A stretch of 64,000 nucleotides of DNA from Circinella umbellata. Taxonomy: Eukaryota; Mucoromycota; Mucoromycetes; Mucorales; Lichtheimiaceae. A program made the position numbers and the translations under genes. Shown one piece after another: positions 13,570 through 26,931 of the stretch; the stretch's first letter is position 1, and each line of letters opens with the position of its first letter. The notes below the pieces were generated by a model. The model ran no database searches. It was not told the origin of the DNA and was given only the letters and a program-made list of their open reading frames with translations. Location of the stretch: positions 310,001 through 374,000 of the forward strand of contig JAIWNF010000037.1 in assembly GCA_025093555.1 (NCBI GenBank), given 5' to 3'.

Positions 13570-15333
13570 CTAGTCATCTGGAAAGAAAAAATACAAGTTT
13601 AGAACTTTTTCATGTTATGTTTACCTTTTCTTGTTTACATACCGGAAAGTGCAGCAGAATAAGATGAATAACAATGAAAGAACTTGGTATCATACATCGT
13701 AGTGTTGTTATTATTATTATTATTATCGGTAGATGTGGTAGTTCTATTATCCATACGATTGTTATTATTATTTTCTTCTGCTAATATAGTTTGTCCTGAT
13801 GAGGAAGAAGAAGGTGAAAAATCCCAACGAGCATGATGTTGATTCATAATAAGAGGTACATTTGCACTTTGTGACCGACCATGCGGTGCAAAGTAAGAGA
13901 GATCCAATGACGGAGAAATTGGATGAGAATGGTGTGGAGCAACAGCCACGACCTGCTGGTGTTGTTTTTCTTGCTGATGTTGCTGCGGTGTTAATGGTGG
14001 AGGAGGAGGAGGTGGATAATAACCTACAGATGTACTTGGTAACGGATGCCATGTATGTGGATTATAGCTTTGTAAAGGTACATCGGGGGGTGATGTCGTA
14101 GCAATAGAAGTAACCATTGTTCCCGATCCTCTTGTTGCTATACTACTTGTAGAAGAAGAAGGCGATACCATTTGTTTTTTTCGTCTTCCACTATCCGCAT
14201 AATGTCCCGGACTACGACCTCTCACAACTAAAGGTAACGATTGTGTACTAGCGACTGTGCGTCGCTCCCCATTATCCAATTCTACCAATAATTCCATGAC
14301 AAGAACAAAAAACTGTTGTGAAGCTCTTTTTTTACCATTATTAGCTGTTGCTGATTTGAATTGAATTCGTTCAAATGTTGCAGCAGTAGCCATAGCCGAT
14401 TCTCCTGAAACGATAGGCGGAGTCCCGAAAGGCGGCGATACGATGATCGGCTGAATAGCTAAAACTGGTGGGTCGTTTTGTGGCCCCTTGTCGCGTTTGG
14501 GGGTTAATTGAATAAGTTTAACTTGCAAGTCAGCTTCAAGTTGTCGTGCGCTTAATTGAAAATAAAAGTTTCGAATACGATGGTGTGGTTTTTCTATATA
14601 AAATGGTCCATCTCGTGTTACAATAAAAGTTCCTGTCAATTGAAAATAATTACGACGATAACAAGTCCATTTATCTTCAGCCAAAAAGAACCCACGATCC
14701 ATCTTGCATTGGATTTCAACTCCACATCTAAAAAAAACATATTTTTTTTAGAAAGGAAGATAAAAAAAGACAACAAGGAAGAAGAAGAAAAAAAAAAGGG
14801 GGGGGAGGATTGAGGGGAGCTTGCATTTGTTTTTCTTTTTTTCATTTATTATACATATAAAAAAAAACTATCGGTATTAAAAAAATAAAACTTTACTTGT
14901 TTCCATCGTCGGTATATAAGCTTTCATGCATTTGTGTTGCACCAAAGATGTAACCAGCTTCACTATCTGATGATGGCGAAATTGACCGTTTACTACTCGG
15001 TCTTGCATAAGGTGTACTTTGAGATGATCGTGGTCTACTATTTTTATCATTTCAATAAAATATCATAAAAACAGGAATTAGATTATAAACAGGTTTCTCT
15101 TTGTAAAAGAATTTATAATAAACGCGAGTTTTTTAATAAAATCGGGGTGTATTCAAAAGTAACCATAGTAACAACGACTCTTTCGTTTTATGAAAAAATA
15201 AAAAATTGGGCGTTGAGAGAACAAGAAAATATTCTTACTCGTCTTCGTTCATTGTTAAAGGCATAGAGTGGGATCTGTAATGATGATGACTAGCCAAGGT
15301 CATGACAGCAGAAGGTGAATGAGTCATTGTCAT
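13570..15333 (-). CDS. NDT80/PhoG-like DNA-binding transcription factor (442 aa)
   Basis: Ig-fold transcription factor of the NDT80/PhoG family; fungal members control meiosis, sexual development or nutrient responses. Exons read 15333-15239, 15037-14897, 14727-13643 and a terminal 8-nt exon 13577-13570, summing to 443 codons. The start chosen is the first Met of MTMTHSPSAVM, because upstream sequence is low-complexity. Domain signatures are CGVEIQCKMDRGFFLAEDKW, TCYRRNYFQLTGTF, HRIRNFYFQLSARQ, FERIQFKSATANNGKKRASQ and LPLVVRGRSPGHYAD. The DNA-binding domain spans roughly residues 75-255. The C-terminal half is disordered, rich in Ser, Pro, His and Asn, with a poly-N tract. Gene symbol withheld because Mucoromycota carry several paralogues. 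Confidence 0.9.
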
Positions 15334-15941
15334 GGCAATAGTAATAATAATAATATAATAGTAGTAGTAAAAAAAAAGCAAGGAGGCGTTCGACAGAAAA
15401 TAAATAAAGTGGCGGGCAAAAAGTTTTTTGAACAACTAAAACAAAAAAATGTGTGTTTTATTATTAATATTATTATTATTAAAAAATAAAAGAAAGAGAA
15501 AGATTTTTGATAAACACAAATAAAAATAAGGGAGAGAATGAAGAGAGAAGAGAAGAGAAAGAAGAAAGAAGGTGCAGGTAAACTGAATACGTTGCATATT
15601 TATATAATCAGTTTCATGTTGATCGAAATAAGAATAATAGTAGAGCAATAATTATTATATAAATTTGGGAAGCTCCTTCTTTTTCTTTTTGATTGCATCC
15701 TTATCGTTTACCTTTAACCCCCTTCAATGCAACAACCATATAATTCATTTCTAACAACTATTATTATAATTATGGATACAACAACAAGCGAAGCTGGTTT
15801 TTATTTTTACTATTATTATTTGAACAAAATTGTGGATGAAAGAGAAAAAAAAAGGAGGAGAGTAAAAAAGAAGAAAACATTACTACTATTACTACTACTA
15901 AAAAAAAAAGCTAAGCTCTTTTTTTTTACTCCTTAAATTCT
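15334..15941. other. Intergenic, purine/pyrimidine low-complexity
   Basis: Alternating purine-rich and T-rich tracts with ATT repeats. Open frames here are compositional artefacts with no family signal. Confidence 0.5.
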
Positions 15942-17200
15942 TTAGCGGAAACGACGGAACTGGTCGCGGTTGCTCTTAAAGTATTCTTCCACGTTTCTGG
16001 GTTCACGTTGCAAAATCTCTTTCAAGTCCTTGGTAGTGACATCGACACGATCTTGTGAAGCGAGTTCACACCATTCCATAAGTTCTTGAATAATTTCATT
16101 GTGGAAGTACATACTAATGGGCATAGTATAAGGCTTTTCAGTTCCTTGTTCACCGTGAGGACGGTCCTTGAAACGTTGGTCGTCCTTACGTTCACGCATA
16201 TAGTGTTGCCATTCTTGATTGCTGATATGCTTGTACTTGAATTGCTCAGGACTCTTGTCAAGAGCAATAGCCATACCACGGGCAATTTGTTCACCCTTCC
16301 AATTTTGAGAAGGTGTGAGACGATAAAGTTGTTTTTGACTCACAAAGGATTGTTTACCCACTTGTTCGCGAATAAGGTTAAACATGCCATCGATCATATC
16401 ACGTAAATCAATGGAACCCCATTTGGATTCTTGTTTAATGGGCATACAAAGTGCTTGTTCCTTTTCAGCCATAGGAGTCATTAAATAGAAGAGTTGATTC
16501 AAAAGAGGGATACGAGTAATACAATGTTTTGAGCCACTGAATTCTTGCTTCACCAATTCTTCAATTTTTAGATATTCGTGCAAATTCTTGAATTGTTGAC
16601 TGTCTTGCTGTTTGACATGCTCAACGCCAATCCTAATTTTTATTTTATTTTTTTGAAATTAATTAAGAAATAATTAAAATAAAGTTAGTGTTTTTATTTT
16701 ACATATAATTTTGGTTTAATTTAGTGTCAATAAGATGATGATCTTCTTTTAATAAAGTGTTTATATATACATATAAGGAGAAAAGGAGATGGATAAGAGA
16801 GAGAGAGAGAAGATATATATAAATAAAATAAATAAAAAGATAGGGTTGATCTTTTTTTTTCTTCTTACCAAGATTTCATGGCCATATGTTCCACACTTTG
16901 ATGTTTAGCAGCCTTAATCACGTTTTCAGCTTCTTGAACGCGTTGGAATGAATGTTCAGGTAACAAAAAGACACAACGAACTTCCTTCATAGCTTGACGC
17001 AATTGATTTTGATCTTGGTAATTGACTTGCATAAGTTCACCACCTAAACGTTCGATATCATCTAATTTTTCCTTGTTGCGACAAAGACAACGAATTTGCA
17101 TGTTTTGAAGTTCTTTGCGACCTTCCAAAAGACGACAGGCAATAGCATAGCCAACAAGACTATCGACATTGGTAATACAGAGCATTTGCTTTTGAGACAT
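15942..17200 (-). CDS. NmrA-like / atypical NAD(P)-binding Rossmann protein (340 aa)
   Basis: Two exons, 17200-16869 and 16632-15942, total 341 codons. The N-terminus (MSQKQMLCITNVDSLVGYAI, then ACRLLEG) is a beta-alpha-beta opening like that of atypical short-chain dehydrogenases and NmrA proteins. The canonical glycine-rich turn is degenerate (NVDSLVG), so cofactor binding may be weak or lost. Further NmrA-like features are CRNKEKLDDIERLGGELMQV, VRCVFLLPEHS and a middle part (LRDMIDGMFNLI) like the NmrA substrate-binding lobe. NmrA relatives act as redox-sensing regulators; no partner can be inferred here. The C-terminus is rich in charged residues and ends ...DQFRRFR. Confidence 0.75.
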
Positions 17201-18182
17201 TTTTGTTCTTGGTTAAAAAAAAAGAATAGATTGTTATCAAATAGACTTGATTTTGTACCTTTTTTTTCTTGAACACCAAAAATTCCTTTCTTTTATACTT
17301 TTTTTTTTTTTTGCTTTCCATTTTATTTTTTAAATCGAAAAGCTGTAATGCCATGAATGTATCCCCCAAAAGTAATAGTATGTTGGGTGGAACTACTTTT
17401 TTTTTTCTCATCCATTGAAAAATATTTATTGACAGGTATCGTTTTCGAGACCTTGACAAGCTTTTAATCGTGGGAGAATGTGCATATTACCATAGAATGA
17501 TATAATATCTACATTATATATGCTGTTATAAACCTGTTAATGACTCGCAATAAGTCGCAAGATTACATACCCCTTATAAATTTTTCCACGGTCTCGCTGA
17601 ACGCAATTATAATCTATTATTCTTGAAAAAAGGTAATACAAAAGCAAAATACGTAGGGGAGAGAACGATATTAATAATAATAATAATATTAATAAAATTA
17701 GAGATAATGTAATGTGATAATAGGATCATTCTATCTTATTTCAAACTTCTAAAAGAATAAAGAATTCTTGGGCTAAAAAAAGTTAGACGTTTTTTAATAC
17801 GTAAACATCACCCATGTATAAACTGAGGACGACAGCCGAGAATAATATTACTGCCCCAAAATAAACAATAACAGCAATAATAACAAAGCGTGGGATTAGA
17901 TAAATAAATGTGGCAATATGACTGGTTCTTTGATTATTTTACAATTGAGTTTATTTATGTTTTGTTTATATCTTTAAAAGAAATCAAAGAGAAATACAAT
18001 TTTTATATCATAACAGGATGTTTTTTTTGTTTGATAATGATTATTCGAAAATAACAGGAATTGGAGAAAAATATACATTAAGTGATGCGTGCGGATAAGT
18101 GAGAGGGTTCTTTTGTTTTGTTTTGTTTTTCTCTATATGAAATGCTTATTATTATCAAGTAACAAGAAAAAGAGGATTATAT
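17201..18182. other. Intergenic between NmrA-like and acyl-CoA dehydrogenase genes
   Basis: About 980 bp of AT-rich DNA with ATT repeats. It should contain the promoter of the NmrA-like gene on its left side and the 3' end of the acyl-CoA dehydrogenase on its right. No RNA gene or repeat pair recognised. Confidence 0.5.
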
Positions 18183-20312
18183 TTATTTATACTTGGTAGA
18201 GATAATCTTGGCAATGGTTTCCAATTGCATGTTATTGGTACCTAAATAATAATAATTATAAAATAAGTAATTCAATATATCAATCGCATTACATCATCTA
18301 ACTCTTTCAATTTCTCCCTCTTTTAATAATACATGAAGTCTCTTCTCCTTTTTTTTTATATATTTACCTTCATAAATGGAACCAATCTTAGCATCACGGT
18401 AGAACTTTTCAACACCAGTTTCACGAACAAAACCATTACCACCCATCCATTCAACAGCATAGCTAGTAGCACGTTCAGCAACCTTAGCAGCAACGAACTT
18501 GGCCATAGCAGCTTCCATGACGAATGGTTTGCCTTCTTCCTTAAGACGAGCAGCATTATAAGTCATCAATTTGGCGGCTTCAATTTCACAAGCAACTATA
18601 AAACAATTTATTATTATTAATCACATATTTTCCAAGTTTAATTACTCATACTTCCTCAAAAAAATAATCAACAAGAATAGAATTCTTACCTTGAGCAAAT
18701 TGATGTTGCATAGCTTGGAAACTACCAATAGGCTTACCGAATTGCTTACGTTCAAACATGTAAGGTAAAGCAATTTCATAAGCACCTTGAGCAGCACCAA
18801 TCATTTGAGCAGCAATACCAATACGACCTTCGTTTAAGGAGTCAATAGCATACTTGTAACCTTGACCAACTTCACCCAAGACGTTTTCTTTGGGAACCTT
18901 GACGTCATCAAAGTTCAAAACACAAGTGGAGGAAGAGCGGATACCGAGTTTCTTTTCCTTCTTGGCGATTTCAACACCCCATTCTTTTTCAACAATAAAG
19001 GCAGTAATACCCTTATAACCCTTGGAAGGATCACTATAAAAAATATCCATATAGATTAATTTATATAAACGATACAGTATAGATTATTTATCAGTTTGAT
19101 ATTATAAAAGAAAGATTAAAAGAAACTTACGCGTTGGCAAAGACAACAAAGATATCAGCTTCACCCGAGTTACTAATCCACATCTTACCACCATTCAAAA
19201 CGTAATGATCACCCTTATCTTCGGCACGAGTTTGAAGAGCAAAGGCATCAGAACCAGCACCAGCTTCCGAGATACAGAAACTACCAACGGTATCAGTGGC
19301 AAGACGAGTCAAATATTTTTCCTTCAACTCCTTGTTGCCCCACTTGCGAATGACAGTGTTGGTCAAAGTATTCTAATTACATAATAAAGCAGTAACGTGA
19401 GTTTTTTTTAACTTCTTTTATGACAGAAAATTACAAAGGGGCAATGTGGGTTTTTGCTTACGTGAATGTCACACAAGGCACTAATGGAGGGGTCAATTTT
19501 GGCCAACTCTATATAAACAAAAAAAAAGAGTGTTAAGAAGAAGAAAAGAACACTTTGTTTATTCCCTCATCCACAACATATATGAAGCTTCAATTAAGAA
19601 TGAAATGAACTATAAAGTTTACCTTCAACAGCAAGAATAGCAGCAGTGAATGAACATTCAGCACCACCAAGGTCCGCTTCAGTTTCGAGACCCATCAACT
19701 TAAAATAATAATTTACGCTTATGTCAGGTCTATGATACACGTGAAAAGAATCTCAAAAAAAAATACAAATATATAAAAACTTACCCCATTTTCGAACATA
19801 GAGTTAATGATTTCCTTATCCATAACTTCAGCTTCATCCATGGCGCGTACGCGGGGTTGAACAACCTCACGAGCAAAACGGGCGACTATCATATGTAAAA
19901 AAAAAAAAAAGGAATCAGTCATTTTTTTCCTGTATGGGAAGAAATTCGCGGGGTTTTCTTAGAACCGTGATTTACCAGTATCCTTAAGCATGAGCTCTTC
20001 TTCGGTGAATGAGTGGAGAGAAGTAGGGGGAGTATCAGTGACCGAAGGAGCAGAGTAGGTCATAGAAGAGTAGTTGCTATATATAATATAAACATATATA
20101 AATAATAACGAAAATATACATTCATAATAAACACTCTCTTCATCCAACCAAAAATAAAATCCCAATTGTTCAGACTGAACGTCCTTTCCTCTCACCTCCT
20201 CGCACACACACACACACAATTATTATTCTTACCGAGCAACATATGGAGCCTGACGACCGACCAAAGAAACAGAGCGGGCGATTTGAGGAAGACGAGTACG
20301 CAAGAAAGACAT
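18183..20312 (-). CDS. Short/branched-chain acyl-CoA dehydrogenase, mitochondrial
   Basis: FAD-dependent oxidation of short or branched acyl-CoA (isoleucine/fatty-acid catabolism) in mitochondria, passing electrons to ETF. The start at 20312 opens with an Arg-rich presequence, [20 protein letters not shown]. Exons then carry [55 protein letters not shown], the first family signature ([18 protein letters not shown]), [15 protein letters not shown], the C-terminal helical domain ([20 protein letters not shown]) and [14 protein letters not shown]. The catalytic base is the Glu of [14 protein letters not shown], placed across an intron. It ends ...KIISTKYK with stop 18183-18185. Eight or more short introns; about 430 residues, normal for the family. 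Closest by eye to ACADSB-type enzymes. Confidence 0.92.
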
Positions 20313-21670
20313 GGTTGAATAAAAAAAAAGATGAGGTTTGTTTCTATTTGAAAAGAAAGTAAAGAAAGAGAAAAAAAAACAAAAATGCCACTTCGAGGGA
20401 AAAAAGGGGCTCTTATTTTATAACAAGTTGAAAATTGAAGCTTTCCCACGCTCCCCCACACTTTGCTCAGGTTAACACAAGAAATTTTTAAGCTCCTTGA
20501 TAATGGCGATGACCTATTAGATAAACTAACATATACTATATTATAACTCTTATTCTCGCACCATTTATTGGATATTCATTAAGTTCTGTTTTTTAAAAAA
20601 AAATCAGCTGGTTTGACATTGTAGTATATAGTACAATTCACACGATAGTTCTTAATCAGTCACCCAATTCAGGGCAATCATACGCAATCTATCATCATCG
20701 TCTTCTCTCTTTCTCTCTCTCTTTCTACTTCTTTAGTGTAAATAAAATGTACATACCCCGTCTAAAAAAAAAGAGCTGTATCTAATTTTCTTTGGAAAGA
20801 TAGGAAAAAGAGTCATTCTTACTACGTTACTGCTTGTAATAATAATTCATCCAAGTTAGCTAATTTAAAGAAAACCCAGGAGCGGCATAAAGAATAGAAC
20901 AATTATTTAATACTACGCTATCTTTTTGTTTAATTATCTACAGATATTTTTGGCTACGATGAGAATCTTTTATATATAGATTCTTGATACGATCTAATTG
21001 CATTTTTTGATCTATGTGCATGTAAGAAAAATACATAACCAATTCCGGTTATATTATTCAACAGAATTTATCTCCAATTTTTCTTGATCTGAAAAAGTAA
21101 TGATAAACCTGCAGATATCTATTTACGTGTTACTATTATTCTTATTATTCTAGATTGAAATCCTAAAAATTATATTTTGATATTTATCTTGTAAAAATGA
21201 TTATCATATGGCCCCCAAAGTAAGTCGCGGAGGTCAATAAGGCTATATCATATTTTTTTTATCCCTTTACATGGATGAAGAACATACATGGACCTCAGGG
21301 GTTTGGAATAATTTAAACCAAAAAAAAAAAAAATAGATAACCCATCTACCGACAAAAACAAAATTTTGGATTGTATTTTTTATAATTATTTTATTTTTAG
21401 TATAAAAACTTTTAAATTTCTAAAATATTTTGTTTGAATTTGACAACGAGGTTACTGTTACAAATGCTAACTAGAACAAATGGCATGGGAAGAAAGAAAG
21501 AGATAAAAAAGATTAGAAGGTCTCACATTAATAAGAAAGCTGAGTTTACATTCTTTTACCAAATTAGAAAACCCCTTTTCTTTTTGGGTGGGGGAGATGT
21601 AGCCAATTTTACTGTTAGCAGAACTCTTTTTTTTTATTACACTCTTTATTAAAAACTCGTTCCCTTTGGG
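20313..21670. other. Divergent intergenic region
   Basis: Lies between the divergent acyl-CoA dehydrogenase and cysteine-rich membrane protein genes and should hold both promoters. AT-rich with A/T homopolymers and a CT-rich tract near 20700-20735. No further gene seen. Confidence 0.5.
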
Positions 21671-22520
21671 ATGGAACAACATTGTCGAGATCCCGCAGAT
21701 TGTCCTTTATTTCCAGTACATAGCTGCTTTGCTACTGAACGTGGATTAGTATGTCGAAATCAAAGTAAGCAACAGAGTATATATACGGAAAAAGATAAAA
21801 AAAAAAAAAAAGTACAATAACTTGGAATTCACACACCTAATTAAAACAATAAAAATAATAATAACAGACCTTGGCGGATTCGAAATGAATCCTACGATTG
21901 TGGATACTGTTGCTTATTTACCACATGGAGACGGGGATGACATTGGTGAATCATGTATCACGATACCATTATCTGACGAACTATATAGTTACATTGAGTT
22001 TCGAGGGCCAGACGTAATCAGTGAAGGTGATCTAGAACTTATTGGCAACTGTAGTCGTAATGCCTATTGTGACAAAGCGACACGTACTTGCCAACCGAAA
22101 CGAACCGTTGGAGAAAACTGTGAGAATAATATGGAGTGTTTTTATGGACTTGATATCCCCGGACATTGCACCAATAATACAGTATGTGCACCCAGAGACG
22201 ACTTACCACCTTATTACGGAGCTGCGCTCCATCAGTGGACTTTGGGAGATGAATGGCAGTCAGCCGTTTGGGCTGTCGTTGCTACAGGGGCAATTGTTTT
22301 ATTTCTAGTGGTTGGCCGACAACAGCTGGGGCCTTTGGCACACAGTGTTCATCGATTATATGAAAAATGGAAACAGCCTTCTCCACAACAACAAGAACGA
22401 TGGTGGAATCTTGGATGGGTTTATAAACGTTTTAATCGTAATGGAAGATTTAATGATGATGCTTACTATCCGTTAACAGATAGAAGAATGGCAGAAGAAC
22501 CACCTGCGTATCGTGAATGA
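21671..22520 (+). CDS. Cysteine-rich single-pass membrane protein, family unknown (248 aa)
   Basis: Exons 21671-21764 and 21868-22520 give 249 codons. The N-terminal 150 residues carry many cysteines (HCRDPADCPLFPVHSCFATE; later GNCSRNAYCDKATRTC, GENCENNMECFYG and GHCTNNTVC), as in disulphide-rich extracellular modules. They are followed by one hydrophobic span, AVWAVVATGAIVLFLVVG, and a basic, Trp- and Pro-rich tail ending AEEPPAYRE, which contains a PPAY motif (WW/Nedd4 ligand type). I see no signal peptide in front of the ATG and the frame is closed upstream, so either an upstream exon is missed or export uses the single span. Function not recognised. Confidence 0.75.
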
Positions 22521-23103
22521 TGATTTCCCCTCTCCCCAAGAAACTATTTTCTTTCAAAAAAAAAAAACGTGACATTCCATCCTCTACCTTTCTCCTCCTA
22601 TTTTTTTTAATACATGCAACATTTACTTTTGTACAATAGTCCATTACATAAATTTATATCCCTTCCTTCTTCATCTTTATTTTATTTTATTTTTCTTTCT
22701 GTTCTTTTTTAACAGATTATATATGTAATTTTTCTTTTTTCCTTCCTCATAAATGAATTAATAGTAAAACCTTATACTATATATATATTATTATCCGTGA
22801 AACGGCAAGAAGTAATATGGTCCCGGTTCAAGATATAGTAAAGCTGACTGAAAGGAACATGATTATACTGTTTAATTGGTTGCCAAAAAAAATGAAGTTT
22901 AGACATAAAATAATAATTAATATATATTAGTGTTAATCTCGCAAATGAATGCTGTTACATGTGTTCTGTATATGGTTATACGTACAGTTAAATAAAATGA
23001 AAAGTGTGCATTAACATTAGTCTATAAAATAGGGATATAAGATCCAGCTCTACTTTTATTATTGTTATACACATATATAGTACAGTAGTTGATAACATAT
23101 GTA
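22521..23103. other. Convergent intergenic region
   Basis: 3' flanks of two convergent genes. T-rich, with no coding signal. Confidence 0.5.
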
Positions 23104-24792
23104 TTAAAATATATCATATAATTTACAATTGATATCGTCAAGTGCTGTAATATCATAAGAACCACCCCAAGTCAATAATATATTCTTTTCATCAATTTGC
23201 GGAATATTTGGACAATTATGGCTCTGTGAACAAATATGTCGTACACTAATTTTTTGGAGATATTTTAATGTTTCGACAACAAATTTCAAATTGTCGCCAC
23301 CGATTGAACAATCAAACTCGACAGTTTTCAGCTGCTTTCTAAACGCTTGTATAAATTGACGTAGTTTATTTGAACTAAACCGATAGCAACCGGCCACTTG
23401 AAATGTCGTCAATCCAGGACAGTGTTCTATCAAGGTTTGAAGGATTTTATCTGTAATCCAGGTTCCCATTTCTAAATATCGTGTTAGCCTCAGATCTCGT
23501 CGGTACGTAAAATTTTCAAGTTGGTGCGCTTGAGATAATAAAGTGCACAATTTGCCTTCAAAATCTTGCTCCCTAAGACTTGCTGGAAACACACTTCTGA
23601 AACTACAAGTTTTGCCCAGATGCAGAATAACATGACGTAACCTTGGGAACACGACGTCCTTTGTACAGCAACTAAACAATTCCGCCCATGTTACATGAGA
23701 CGATGGATACAAGTTTTCAAGAAAAAGTAGCTCTAAAGTATTATGCACTTTTTTAAGTATCTCTTCTTTTATTTTCACATAGTCATAATAATGATAACGT
23801 ATATGATTTTCAGTGATGGCTAAAACTCGTAATCCTCGTTTCTGATATTTTTGCTTTGCTACCTTATTCAAAAGGTTATTATTATCATTGTTTCTGGTTC
23901 TTATTTCTTTTACTATTGGGTGGGCAAGCAATTGGCGAATTCTTCCATAATGGGTCATTCCAAGCACTTCTAAGTTTGGACATTGACCAAGCGACCACAT
24001 GTCGATAATACCCTCATGTGCGGTAGTTGCCATAGATTCCACAAAAATTTGTGTTAAATGAGGACTATTTTTTATCAGTTTTTTCGCAATTATACTATTG
24101 GTGTCTTTTTCGAACCCATCATCACGGAGCTGTAGCCATAGATGTTTCAACTTGAATTTAGTTGATGACTTTTTGAGAAAGTTTTCTGGTTCCGTACGTC
24201 GTTTAAATACGATGTCACTTGTGAAAGCGACTGTAAATTCAGAAAGATTGGGAAAAGTTTCGAAGATAGTCGGTGCAAATTTTTCTAATGCAATATGTGC
24301 ATCATAAAATGCGACTTGTTGAAGACTAGTCGGCTCGATCAATCGAAAAAAAGTCTTGAGCTGTTTAAGATGTTGATATGTCAAACCTTCAATCTCTATA
24401 ATAAATTTATTTATGCACATCTGCTGAGAATACTCATGTAATATTAATTCCACAATAACACGTTAGTTTTTGTTACCTAGTTTCTCGATGGTATAATGTA
24501 AACGTCTAGCACAAATAAATGTCAAACATTCAGATAACCATTCCTGGTTCATCTTGATGCACTTTAAACGAGTTGGTGAAAATGGATCAAAAATTTCTTT
24601 TGCCGCTTTGTTCGTTATAAACTCATTTTGTATCATATAACACCAAGTTCTACAGACGAGTGCACACGTAACAAAACTATCCTTTGAGTTTAACATTCGA
24701 AATACGTGTATCCAAACGTCATTCGGAATATCATTTGAATTTATTGTTGTCGACATTATTATTTTATTCTCTTTTGGTTGCATTATTACCAT
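23104..24792 (-). CDS. F-box protein with leucine-rich-repeat-like body (535 aa)
   Basis: Likely substrate receptor of an SCF ubiquitin ligase. Exons 24792-24477 and 24395-23104, joined g|ag across an 81-bp intron, give 536 codons. The F-box is near residues 22-60: NDIPNDVWIHVFRMLNSKDS followed by FVTCALVCRTWCYMIQ. The remainder is Leu-rich and repetitive in pattern (HLTQIFVESMATTA, LRVLAITENHIRYHY, LELLFLENLYP, HCPGLTTFQVAGCYRFSSNK), compatible with degenerate leucine-rich repeats as in many fungal F-box proteins. A second Met (MSTTINSND) 12 codons downstream could be the real start. Substrate unknown. Confidence 0.85.
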
Positions 24793-26931
24793 CTTCTTCG
24801 ATATTGTTGTCAGGTTTATCGTGTTTTTTATTGGTTGAGTTTTTTTTTTTTTCTGCTGGTTACAATTTATAAAATGATAATGTATCTAGTGATAAAAAAA
24901 ATCGAGTTAGACTACTGTATTATTTCAATAATATCAAATATACGTATCTCAATTTTATATTTGTCATGTAAATTATCTCAAAATGTAAAACTTACTTGGT
25001 AGCTATATTAGCCAAAACAGACAAGATATGTGGTCTGTACGTTCTTGCTGTAATTCAACAAAAAATAGGTGAAAGAAAAGGAAGATGAACCGTAAAAAAA
25101 ACTATCCAGACAACAATTAAACTCAGGAAAGGAAAGAAAACTTCTACACAGCCTTCTGTGTGCTACCAAACTATTGAAGGTGATGGAAAAAGTATGGCAC
25201 TATGAAAAAAGACTGTCTGGTGCTTTAATTGGGTTCACACTTCTTTATCATTTATTTACAGCAACACATATTGTGAATAAAAATATCTATTATTATTCCT
25301 TAATATAGAACAATAAAAGTAATAGGAGCGGGCGAAAAGGAAAAATTTGTTTCGAATTATGATAGGCAAATAACCCATTGTAAAACCCCCCCCCACTGAC
25401 CCTTTTCAGTTTTAAAGTGGTGAATACTAGCCAAATTATGCGTTACTGATAACTTTCTAAGCTAGTTTATCGCATAGTAGAAGAAACAATAACATCATTG
25501 TATGAATTCTGTTTTCTTCATAAGTTCATAAGAAACGTTGTTAATCTAAATTTCTAAATGTTATGTTTTTTTTACCATTTGACAAGTCGTTCAGAAAGGG
25601 CATTTTTTGACATTAAAGAAAAATATGCGGACCAATAAGATAAATAGGTAGATGAATAACTCTTTTTAAAAGATGCAATCTAACAATGTTACACAGTATT
25701 GTAATAATAAATTGAACATTTTGATAGAAAGTATGATTATATAAGTATTGCCAAAACCATTTGCTCTCAAAAACAACTGATGACCACGAGATCTTAATTT
25801 TCAGTTCTCATCACTCTGTAGAGTTTGATAAATAAAAAACGATGCTAAGGATCGTATTGAGAAAAAAAGCATTTTTTATGTAAGATGATATCATATAATA
25901 AGGTATATATGCTATTGGGTATAAAACATAATATCGGAACGAGTTAAATATATGTATTCATAGACGTCATTTGCACTGGTATCATGGGATTAGTACAAAT
26001 ATGTTCCTCTACGCACAGATAGAGAACATTTTGCATGTAATATTAAAGGTGAATAAAAATATGCGAGTTATCTATACTCACAAAAGTGATATCATCATTA
26101 CCATTATTGTTTATTTTAAGCTTATTTTATGTCCTTCAACAACTCACATTATAGTACTGAATAATGGTTAGACGTATAGTATGCAACTTCAAATAGCCAT
26201 GCAGGTGCTAGGCAAAAAAAAAGAAGTGCCCCCCACTTGAAACAACAATATAACTTTTTCCCTGCTTGGTATAATGAGTTGGATAAATCTTTCTCAGGCA
26301 ATACAACACTCGTTTCTCCAACCTAGCATTTTTCTAACTGAATTTTGCGTATATTTTGATCTGGCGTACAACTTGTAGAATGCATTGTATCGTCATAATA
26401 TATATATCATAAATATATTAACATATAATACAAGAGAGCAAGAAATCGACGTTTTTAGTTTAGTCGTGGCAAAATTTGATGATAAAAATTATTTAGTGAC
26501 ATGAAATACTTGAATTATGTAAATGATGAACTATATATCCTTTGGAAAATGTCTGTATATATATATATATATTATTGAAAAAAGCAAGTTGCTACTAAAG
26601 TCATTTCTAATACGGGTAAACGGTACGATGTAGAAAAGTGATTATAATGTATGGAAAAAAATAGAATAAAAAAAAAGACGATGGCGATAGTAAGGGTATC
26701 TTTGTATATAATAATAGTTTCAAGTTGTGCTACCTCGAAAATACGTAATAATAAGGCAGGGGTATACAGTAGTAGTGAAAGTATATTTATATGTATTAGA
26801 AGAAAGAAATGAAGGGAGGTGATGGAAGAAAAGAAATGAGAAGTTTATAAATGGGTTATGATATGCACAAAGGTATAACGATAATTAGAGAAAGAAAATA
26901 TTTATAATAATAGGATTAAGAGGTAGCAAAT
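24793..26931. other. 2.1-kb gene-free region
   Basis: AT-rich, unique-looking sequence with short A/T and C runs (CCCCCCCC near 25387). Open frames are short and unconvincing. No transposon ends or structural RNA recognised. Confidence 0.5.

Noticed and set aside
13768..14101. Open frames on both strands overlapping the NDT80-like gene
   Set aside because: They arise from trinucleotide-repeat-rich coding sequence for the disordered C-terminal half and show no independent start context or family features.
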